64,000 bases of DNA from CAMTUW01 sp947085035 (GTDB lineage Bacteria > Actinomycetota > Coriobacteriia > Anaerosomatales > PHET01): positions 12,193 through 76,192 of the forward strand of contig CAMTUW010000029.1 of NCBI GenBank assembly GCA_947085035.1. The letters are read 5' to 3'. This document shows positions 8,702-15,581 of the stretch, one piece after another; position 1 is the stretch's first letter, and each line of letters begins with the position of its first letter. Made by a program: the position numbers and the translations under genes. The notes under the pieces are model-generated. The model was given only the letters and a program-made list of their open reading frames with translations. It was not told the origin of the DNA and did not search any database.

Positions 8702-9199
8702 CGCGTTCCTTCTTCAGTCGAGGCGCGTGCGCGTCCTGGGAACCTCACGCATTCACGCTTACCACCGCCGGAGCAGGATTGCGGCCGGGCGCACCGTGAT
8801 ACTCTGAGTTCGACCAAGTGGACGGGGTCTCGAGTGTGCACATCCAAACTCACAGCCTCACTCAGGAGCCCGGCCTCGTCCGGCAAGGTCCCACAGTCCA
8901 ATACGGTCCCACACGCTCACACACAAGTCTCGACTATCAAGGGCGGCTGCGGTACCGTAATCGTCGAGATGAAGCGTGTCAGCTTCATCGACGGTTTGGG
9001 TCCGTGTGGGTCGTGAGTGTGTTGGCGGCGTGAGGTTCGCCCGTTCGACAGAGTGCACCCTAGGGTGTCTTAAGCTCAGTGAACTCTCTAGCGTTTCCGA
9101 TTTCCAGCAACGCTGAAGTAATCACACCCCGTGAACGGTCGGTTGGCACCGCCACCACGGTCCGCGTCCATGTGCAGCGCGCAGTGAGAAGGTGGACGT
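8702..9199. other. 498-base stretch without a convincing gene
   Basis: Open frames here are short and lack family features. Two structured elements are visible: a hairpin at 8962-8993 (left arm CGTCGAGATGAAGC, right arm GCTTCATCGACG, two-base bulge, six-base loop) and a perfect 12-base palindrome CACCCTAGGGTG at 9056-9067. One frame (8834-9016) ends in VEMKRVSFIDG, which recalls the STAS domain of anti-sigma antagonists and may be a remnant. The final part presumably holds the tatA promoter, but no clear -35/-10 pair is visible. Confidence 0.4.
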
Positions 9200-9514
9200 A
9201 TGTTCGGCATCAGCGGCTTGGAGCTCGTCATCATTCTCGTGTTCTCCTTTGTCATCTTCGGGCCCGACAAGCTGCCGCAGGTGGCGCGCACCATTGGACG
9301 CACTATGCAGATGTTCAAGAGCGCGCAGCAGGACATGGAGCGTGTCATCAAGTCCGAGATGTACGCGAGTGAAAATCGAACTCAGGTAACGATTTCTGCC
9401 GGGACAGATGGATCAGCGAACGGTGTCCGGCCAGCAGCCACTACAACGAGTTCCGCAGAACAGATCTGGGCCGCGACCGAGAATGGATTCGACAAGGAGG
9501 AGGCCGAGGAGTGA
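9200..9514 (+). CDS. tatA: Twin-arginine translocase subunit TatA/TatB
   Basis: 104 residues. Typical architecture: N-terminal transmembrane helix (about residues 6-21), the F-G-P-D-K-L-P hinge, an amphipathic helix (VARTIGRTMQMFKSAQQDME) and a polar, unconserved tail. TatA forms the pore of the Tat pathway, which exports folded proteins. ATG at 9200 follows an AGAAGGTGG ribosome-binding site. tatC starts 12 bases downstream. TatA and TatB cannot be separated safely by length alone; one TatA/B homologue with TatC is the minimal system in many Gram-positive bacteria. Confidence 0.9.
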   Translation: MFGISGLELVIILVFSFVIFGPDKLPQVARTIGRTMQMFKSAQQDMERVIKSEMYASENRTQVTISAGTDGSANGVRPAATTTSSAEQIWAATENGFDKEEAEE

Positions 9515-9526
9515 CCCTCCTCGACA

Positions 9527-10300
9527 ATGCCTATGCCCATCTCCCCGAAAAGACTCCCGTTCTTCGAGCACATCGCCGAGTTGCGTCGGCGGCTCGTCAT
9601 CATCGTGCTCGCGCTAGTTGTTGGCTCGACTGTGCTGTATTTCGATCCGTTCTACGAGCCGATACTCACATTTGTCTTCGCGCCCGTGATAGACCTGATT
9701 CCGGGTCAGGAACTGAAGACCTTGGGACCCTTCGACTCCTTCGCGTTCCGGTTCAAGCTCGCCTTCTTCGCAGCAATCGTGCTCTTCAGCCCCCTGATCA
9801 TCTGGCAGATGCTGGCATTCTTCCTTCCAGCGTTGAAGTCTCGTGAGCGCAAGTTCTTCATACCGACCTTCTTCGCCGCTGTCGGTCTGTTCAGTGCAGG
9901 ATGCGCATTCGTCTACACCGTCATTCTGAGGCCTGCCTTCGAATTCCTCATTGGCCAAGGCGGTTCACTCGTGACCGAGATCGCCGAGGCGAATCGATAC
10001 CTGAATGGTATTGGGCTCATGATGATCGGTTTCGGGATGGCGTTCGAGATTCCCATCGTCGTGTTCTACGCCATTGGCTTCGGGTTGATTCCATACCGCA
10101 AGTTGCGCGAGAACTGGCGCTACGCCTACTCGGGACTCGCTGTAGTCGCAGCAGTTGCAACACCAGACTGGTCGCCGGTCACGATGGGTCTTCTAGGTGG
10201 CTCTCTCGTAGCGCTCTACGAAGGTAGTCTTATCCTCGCACGGCTGGTATTCGCAAAGCGCATTAGAGAACAGGAAGCTCTAGCAGCCGAACTGGCGTAG
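9527..10300 (+). CDS. tatC: Twin-arginine translocase subunit TatC
   Basis: 257-residue polytopic protein, the receptor for twin-arginine signal peptides. The N-terminal FFEHIAELRRRL motif carries the conserved glutamate of the signal-peptide site, six hydrophobic segments follow, and FAFRFKLAFFAAIVLFSPLI and the MMIGFGMAFEIPIVVFYAIG region match the family. ATG at 9527 is used; ATG at 9533 is also possible, since the GGAGGAGG-like site lies around 9497-9511, inside the end of tatA. Confidence 0.94.
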   Translation: MPMPISPKRLPFFEHIAELRRRLVIIVLALVVGSTVLYFDPFYEPILTFVFAPVIDLIPGQELKTLGPFDSFAFRFKLAFFAAIVLFSPLIIWQMLAFFLPALKSRERKFFIPTFFAAVGLFSAGCAFVYTVILRPAFEFLIGQGGSLVTEIAEANRYLNGIGLMMIGFGMAFEIPIVVFYAIGFGLIPYRKLRENWRYAYSGLAVVAAVATPDWSPVTMGLLGGSLVALYEGSLILARLVFAKRIREQEALAAELA

Positions 10301-10321
10301 TAACGAAGGAGCTGTCACGCC

Positions 10322-10942
10322 ATGCACGAAGGGCGTCGGGCGGGCATGCATCTCACCTTCCACGCCTCGCTTACCGACCTGCAGCGACGGGTCGGTCCGT
10401 TATGCCTCGATCTACAACTACCATACGAAGCGCTGACAGCTCCAACACGGTTCGACGGCTATACGCTGCTGGTGCAGAGGCGCGCAGGGGCCGGATGGAG
10501 CACGATCGCCACGATGAGCGCGACGGGTGTCGCCGACAGCTACTCGGCCACGCTTCCCGCTGTGTGGAACGCGACCGCCATGCGCGTGACGCTTGCTGGC
10601 AATGCTCTCTACAAGGCGGTGCCGGCTGCGTTCACGTTGCAGCCTCGGGCCAAACTCTCCACTCCTGTGGCCTCGACGTCGACGCCGAGGGCTTCACGCA
10701 CCTTCTCGATGAAGGGCACGCTTCTGCCCCAGCACGCGGGCGTCGTCAATGTCACCGCATATCGCGTGTCGGGCACGAAGCTCGTACGCGTGAGCACGAA
10801 GCGGGTGACGGCCACCTCGACCGGCGGCTATGCGGCGGCCTTCAAGCTCAAGGCGGGGGTGTATCGCTTCCAAGCGACGCACTCGGATGCGGGCCACGCG
10901 CTGACCAAGAGCGCGCTGTCGGCGAAGGTGAGGGTGCGCTAG
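10322..10942 (+). CDS. Ig-like/beta-sandwich protein, probably a truncated surface protein
   Basis: 206 residues of unknown function. Two similar beta-rich units can be seen: about 50-105 (GYTLLVQRRAGAGWSTIAT to an AMRVTLAGNALYKAVPAAF end) and about 125-206 (FSMKGTLLPQHAGVVNVTAY to SALSAKVRVR). Such units occur in tandem in secreted actinobacterial proteins. The first ~35 residues show no signal peptide and look unlike coding sequence of this family, so the frame may be the 3' remnant of a larger gene that lost its secretion signal. An upstream AAGGAG sits at 10306-10311. No function is assigned. Confidence 0.5.
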   Translation: MHEGRRAGMHLTFHASLTDLQRRVGPLCLDLQLPYEALTAPTRFDGYTLLVQRRAGAGWSTIATMSATGVADSYSATLPAVWNATAMRVTLAGNALYKAVPAAFTLQPRAKLSTPVASTSTPRASRTFSMKGTLLPQHAGVVNVTAYRVSGTKLVRVSTKRVTATSTGGYAAAFKLKAGVYRFQATHSDAGHALTKSALSAKVRVR

Positions 10943-11050
10943 CAGCGCGGATCGCACATGAGGGTCGTCGGCTGTGGTCGTGGGGTGGCGCAGGTCACTC
11001 GGACGGACGATAATCGGGACACTGTTGTCAGTCTGCACCTCGGAGGTCGC

Positions 11051-11350
11051 GTGTCTCGCCTGAATCATCGCACCCTGCTCACGGTCGTCATGGACGTGTT
11101 CGTTGTTCTCGCCGTGGCAGAAACCGCACGAATCGTCGTGACCTTCTTCGGTAGGCTCGCCTCCCAGGGGTGGGCGGAGGTGTTGTTGGCCGTGACCGAC
11201 CGCGTCACGATCCCGCTGGGTATCGACGCGATCAAGACTCCCTATGGCGGGGCGTTCGATGTCGATGCCGCCATCACGGTCGGGGCCATGCTGCTCGTCG
11301 AGTGGGCGCTCAGCGTCATTCGATCTCGGGGAAGAACACAATCAGACTGA
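11051..11350 (+). CDS. YggT-like small membrane protein
   Basis: 99 residues with two hydrophobic segments (about 8-28 and 74-92) separated by VLLAVTDRVTIPLGIDAIKT, the position where YggT family proteins carry their conserved V-T-D-P-x-x-x-P-x-R-like motif. YggT proteins are membrane proteins of unclear role, often near cell-division genes. GTG at 11051 is chosen because GGAGG lies at 11042-11046; the frame is open upstream but without coding features. A GATAAT hexamer at 11009-11014 could be a -10 element. The family call is tentative. Confidence 0.5.
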   Translation: MSRLNHRTLLTVVMDVFVVLAVAETARIVVTFFGRLASQGWAEVLLAVTDRVTIPLGIDAIKTPYGGAFDVDAAITVGAMLLVEWALSVIRSRGRTQSD

Positions 11351-11388
11351 TCGAATTCGTCCGACTCACGCGCAGCGAGGAGATCTGG

Positions 11389-13065
11389 GTGCCATACACT
11401 CACGAACGTCTTGGCGGGTTGCTGGTCGCCCAAGGAGTGCTGAGCAGCGAGCAGTTGGGAGTAGCGCTCGAACTGCAGTCCTCGACGGGGCGCAAGCTCG
11501 GGCGGATCCTCGTTGAGAATGACATGGTGTCTGAAGACCAGATCGCCGGGACCCTTGCTGAGCAAAAGGGGCTCGAGCGCGTCAGGCTGAATTCCGCGAC
11601 GGTCGATCCAGCGGTTGCCGCTTCGTTGCCTCTTCGGGTTGCGCGTCGACACGTCGCCCTTCCCATCTCTGTTGACGGTGACGTGCTCACCTTGGCGATG
11701 GCGGATCCTCTCAACATCGAGGCGGCGGACGACGTCTCTTTGCGCACCGGGTATGAGGTGCGCGTGGTCGTGGCGACTGAGACCGAGGTACTGCACGCCA
11801 TCGACAAGTACATCGCCGAGGTCGATGCGCTCCACGAGCTGTCGATCTCGCGCTCCATCAACGAGATTCGCGACGATGATGCCTTGGCGGAGTCCGCGGC
11901 GGATGCGGGGGTCGCGGTTGTACGCATGATCAACCAGATCATTCGTCAGGCCGTTGTCGAGCGGGCAAGCGACATTCACTTCCAGCCGAGTCGTCGAGGG
12001 GTTCGCGTACGCTTTCGCATCGATGGCGTTCTGCGTGAGGTGAGCCGCCTTCCTCGCGGTGCGCAAAGCGAGCTGCTCTCTCGCGTGAAGGTCATGGCTG
12101 ACCTCGACATCACCGAGCGAAGGCGCCCCCAAGACGGCCGCATCTCGATTCAGATCGATGGGCGCGATCTTGACGTGCGTGTGGCGACCCTTCCCACACC
12201 CTATGGCGAGTCCATCACGCTGCGCCTGCTTGACAGCGAGGTGGCCTATCGTCCGCTTGACGAGATCGGGCTTGCCCCACGCGAGCACGACGCACTTCTG
12301 GGGATGCTCAAGGTGCCCTATGGGGTCATCTTCGTCTCCGGGCCCACGGGCTCCGGCAAGTCCACGACGCTCTATGCGGCATTGAACGCACTCGACGATC
12401 CTGGCAAGGAGATCATCACGGTCGAAGACCCCATCGAGTTCACGATGGAAGGCATCACTCAGATCGCGGTCAATACGAGAGTCGGACTGACGTTCGCATC
12501 GGGACTGAGAACCATTCTGCGCTCCGACCCTGACGTCGTCATGGTGGGGGAGGTCCGCGATCCCGAGACCGCCGAGACCGCTATCCGGGCTGCTCTCACG
12601 GGGCATCTCGTGTTGAGCTCCATCCACACCAACGATGCCCCATCGACTCTCACGCGCTTGAACGACATGGGGGTCGCCGCCTACATCACTTCGTCGGCGC
12701 TCCTGGGCGTCATCGCGCAGCGACTCGTGCGTGTGCTGTGCCCAGACTGTAAAGCAGCGGTGGATATCTCCCCTGAAAAGCTCATGGCGGCCGGATTCGA
12801 CGAAGAGGAACTTGCGGACCTGACTGTTCTGGGCCCGGTGGGTTGCGAGGCGTGCAACACGACCGGTTACCGCGGACGCCTCGGCGTATTCGAGGTGATG
12901 CCCATGAGCGAGTGTCTGCAGTCGCTCTACCTGAAGGACGCGCCGGCCGAGGAGTTGCGCAAGGTCGCGATCTCGGAGGGAATGCGTCCGCTTCGTCGGG
13001 ACGCCTTGGACAAGGTCGCGGCCGGGATCACCAGCCTCGACGAAGTCGACAGAGTGGTGATCTGA
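11389..13065 (+). CDS. pilB: Type IV pilus/type II secretion assembly ATPase PilB/GspE
   Basis: 558 residues, cytoplasmic hexameric ATPase that drives pilus extension. Residues 1-~150 are an MshEN-type N-domain: RLGGLLVAQGVLSSEQL fits the RLGxxLxxxGxxxxxxL pattern known to bind cyclic di-GMP in some relatives. The ATPase core has Walker A GPTGSGKSTT at 318-327, an Asp-box (VEDPIEF), Walker B (DVVMVGEVRDPETA) and a His-box (GHLVLSSIHTNDA). A tetra-cysteine zinc site is formed by C451, C454, C486 and C489. GTG at 11389 follows GCGAGGAG with proper spacing; the frame is open upstream but without homology. No other pilus gene is nearby; deoB follows immediately. Confidence 0.92.
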   Translation: MPYTHERLGGLLVAQGVLSSEQLGVALELQSSTGRKLGRILVENDMVSEDQIAGTLAEQKGLERVRLNSATVDPAVAASLPLRVARRHVALPISVDGDVLTLAMADPLNIEAADDVSLRTGYEVRVVVATETEVLHAIDKYIAEVDALHELSISRSINEIRDDDALAESAADAGVAVVRMINQIIRQAVVERASDIHFQPSRRGVRVRFRIDGVLREVSRLPRGAQSELLSRVKVMADLDITERRRPQDGRISIQIDGRDLDVRVATLPTPYGESITLRLLDSEVAYRPLDEIGLAPREHDALLGMLKVPYGVIFVSGPTGSGKSTTLYAALNALDDPGKEIITVEDPIEFTMEGITQIAVNTRVGLTFASGLRTILRSDPDVVMVGEVRDPETAETAIRAALTGHLVLSSIHTNDAPSTLTRLNDMGVAAYITSSALLGVIAQRLVRVLCPDCKAAVDISPEKLMAAGFDEEELADLTVLGPVGCEACNTTGYRGRLGVFEVMPMSECLQSLYLKDAPAEELRKVAISEGMRPLRRDALDKVAAGITSLDEVDRVVI

Positions 13066-14262
13066 GTGGGTCGAGCGCCCAGAGCCATCGTATTGGTTCT
13101 CGATTCGGTGGGGGTCGGCGAGCTGCCCGATGCCGAGCAGTACGGAGACGTTGGCTCCAACACGCTGGCAAACACCGCACGTGCTGCGGGAGGACTCTGC
13201 ATGCCGAACCTCGCTGCGATGGGGCTCGGCAATATCGTGTCAGTCCAGGGCGTCTCGCCATGCAGCGCCCCGATCGCTTCGTACGGGAAGTGCGCGGAGG
13301 CCAGTGTTGGCAAGGACACCACGACAGGGCACTGGGAGATGATGGGGCTACACCTCGTCAGCGGATTCCCGACGTACCCCGACGGCTTCCCGCTCGAATT
13401 GATGGAATCGTTCGAGCGGGAAACGGGCGAGGGTTGGCTCGGTAACTATGCGGCGAGCGGCACAGCGATCATTCAGGATCTCGGCGACGAACACGTCGCA
13501 ACCGGCAAGCCGATCGTGTACACGAGCGCGGACAGCGTCTTTCAGGTCGCGGCTCATGAAGACATCATCGGCATAGAACGGCTCTACGAGATATGCACGA
13601 TCGCTCGCGAGAAGGTGTGCGTGGGCGAGCACGCGGTCGGTCGCATCATCGCGCGTCCGTTCACCGGCCCGGACGACGACCACGTCTACCAGCGTACGCA
13701 TCGCAGGCGCGACTACGCACTGGAGCCCCCTGAGCCCACCGTGCTCGACCGGCTTCTTGAGGCAGGGATCCCGAGTTATGGCATTGGCAAGATCGGCGAG
13801 ATCTTCGCATGGCGAGGAATCTGTGAATCACCCCATTCCGAGAGCAACATGCATGGTATCGACAACCTCATCGCGAGGATACGCGACACCTCTGACAACG
13901 GTTTCGTCTTCGCGAACCTCGTTGATTTCGACATGGTCTGGGGTCACCGCAATGATGCCGAAGGGTACGCGCGCGGACTCGAGGCCGTCGATACGCGCAT
14001 GCCGGAACTGCTCGATGCGATGATCGACGGAGACATGCTCATCGTGACAGCTGATCACGGTTGCGATCCAACGATGCCGTCTACCGATCACTCCCGTGAG
14101 TACACGCCGCTCATCGTCAAGGTCAAAGGCGTCGACTCGGGTGTCGCCTTGGGTATCCGCGCCACGTTTTCCGACATCGGCGAGACGGTGCTTGATTTCT
14201 ACGATCGCGCGGGGGCCTGCGGACGTGGCCTCAGCTTTCTCGGCGAGGTGCACGGCGTATGA
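13066..14262 (+). CDS. deoB: Phosphopentomutase
   Basis: 398 residues, usual length. Interconverts (deoxy)ribose 1-phosphate and 5-phosphate in nucleoside salvage. Alkaline-phosphatase superfamily metal-site motifs are visible: LDSVGVGELPDA near the N-terminus, DTTTGHWEMMG carrying the phosphorylated threonine region, NLVDFDMVWGHRND, and TADHGCDPT followed by TDHSREYTP. GTG at 13066 abuts the pilB stop. The next gene, a pyrimidine-nucleoside phosphorylase, supplies its ribose 1-phosphate substrate and overlaps by four bases. Confidence 0.95.
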   Translation: MGRAPRAIVLVLDSVGVGELPDAEQYGDVGSNTLANTARAAGGLCMPNLAAMGLGNIVSVQGVSPCSAPIASYGKCAEASVGKDTTTGHWEMMGLHLVSGFPTYPDGFPLELMESFERETGEGWLGNYAASGTAIIQDLGDEHVATGKPIVYTSADSVFQVAAHEDIIGIERLYEICTIAREKVCVGEHAVGRIIARPFTGPDDDHVYQRTHRRRDYALEPPEPTVLDRLLEAGIPSYGIGKIGEIFAWRGICESPHSESNMHGIDNLIARIRDTSDNGFVFANLVDFDMVWGHRNDAEGYARGLEAVDTRMPELLDAMIDGDMLIVTADHGCDPTMPSTDHSREYTPLIVKVKGVDSGVALGIRATFSDIGETVLDFYDRAGACGRGLSFLGEVHGV

Positions 14263-15569
14263 GCGTCGAGGCGACATTCGAGGAGCTCATCGAGACCAAG
14301 CGTGACGGCAGGACTCACACGTCTGAGCAGATCGATCAGCTGATTCTGGGATACAGCACCGGAGAGGTGCCTGACTACCAGATGAGCGCGTGGCTGATGG
14401 CCACGTACCTCAACGGCCTGTCCCCGGACGAGACGGTGTGGCTCACCGATGCGATGGTCCGCTCGGGAAGAGTCGTCGATCTGTCGTCGATTCCCGGCAT
14501 CAAAGTCGACAAACACTCGACAGGTGGGGTCGCAGACACGACGACTCTCGTTCTCGCACCGCTCGTCGCCGCGTGCGGTGTGCCGGTGGCGAAGATGAGC
14601 GGACGGGGGCTGGGCCACACGGGCGGCACGTTGGACAAACTGGATTCGATACCGGGTTTCCGCACGGAGCTCACGTCGGAACAGTTCGTCTCTCAGGTCA
14701 GGGATATCGGGGTAGCCGTCATCGCCCAGAGTCCGGACGTTGACCCCGCTGACAAGAAGCTCTATGCGCTGAGGGATGTCACGGCCACCGTACCGAGCAT
14801 CCCGCTCATCGTGGGATCGATCATCAGCAAGAAGATCGCGGGCGGAGCGGACGCGATCGTGCTCGACGTCAAGGTCGGTTCCGGTGCCTTCATGAAGACC
14901 GAACAGCAGGCGAGGATCCTTGCAGCCGAGCTCTCGCGAGTCGGCCGTGCGTTCGGTCGTGACGTCGAGTGCCTGCTCACGGACATGAATCAGCCGCTTG
15001 GAATGGCCGTCGGCAACGCTTTGGAGGTCGCTGAAGCGATACGCACTCTCAAGGGCGAGTGTCCGGCTGCGTTGATGGAGCTCTGTATGGCTTTCGGCGC
15101 GCGGATGCTCGTGCTGGGCGGGCGGGCGGGCGACGTGACGCGTGCGCGGGCGCTTCTGGGCGAGGCCATCGCTTCCGGCGCCGGTCTTGCCAAGCTTCGC
15201 GAGATGATCGAGGCCCAGGGTGGCGATGGTCGCGTCGTTGAAGATCCCAGTCGGCTGCCCTGCTCGTCGCTTTCTCGCGAGGTGTGCTCGGCGGACGTCG
15301 GTTACGTTGTCGGGTTCGACGCCGAGGGGGTCGGACGCTCAGCCATGGTTGCCGGAGCGGGCCGCGCTCGCAAGGAGGACTCGATCGACCCGGGCGCCGG
15401 CCTTCTTCTCGCCGTGCGCGTGGGGGACCGCGTGGAACAGGGGTCCTTGCTCGGTACTCTGTATGCCGCGTCACAACACCAGCTCGATGAGGCCGAAGAG
15501 CGTTTTCGCGCCTCAGTGTTCGTGGGCCCCGTTGCGCTGCCCCCTGAACCACTCATTCTTGAGGACTGA
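14259..15569 (+). CDS. deoA: Pyrimidine-nucleoside/thymidine phosphorylase
   Basis: 436 residues. Cleaves thymidine or uridine with phosphate to base and sugar 1-phosphate. The family signature KHSTGGVADTTTL and SGRGLGHTGGTLDKLDS are present, with LVGSIISKKIAGGADAIVLDVKVGSGAFM forming the base/phosphate site region (given here in part). ATG lies in an ATGA overlap with deoB, so the two salvage enzymes are probably co-translated. Substrate choice between thymidine and uridine cannot be read from the sequence. Confidence 0.94.
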   Translation: MSVEATFEELIETKRDGRTHTSEQIDQLILGYSTGEVPDYQMSAWLMATYLNGLSPDETVWLTDAMVRSGRVVDLSSIPGIKVDKHSTGGVADTTTLVLAPLVAACGVPVAKMSGRGLGHTGGTLDKLDSIPGFRTELTSEQFVSQVRDIGVAVIAQSPDVDPADKKLYALRDVTATVPSIPLIVGSIISKKIAGGADAIVLDVKVGSGAFMKTEQQARILAAELSRVGRAFGRDVECLLTDMNQPLGMAVGNALEVAEAIRTLKGECPAALMELCMAFGARMLVLGGRAGDVTRARALLGEAIASGAGLAKLREMIEAQGGDGRVVEDPSRLPCSSLSREVCSADVGYVVGFDAEGVGRSAMVAGAGRARKEDSIDPGAGLLLAVRVGDRVEQGSLLGTLYAASQHQLDEAEERFRASVFVGPVALPPEPLILED

Positions 15570-15581
15570 GGGATTCGAACT

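Noticed and set aside
8818..9033. 71-residue plus-strand frame after the flgM-like gene
   Set aside because: Low-complexity, charged product without family; overlaps a hairpin region; kept only as part of the gap description.
11242..12627. 461-codon minus-strand frame opposite pilB
   Set aside because: Composition-driven shadow; pilB motifs on the plus strand are complete.
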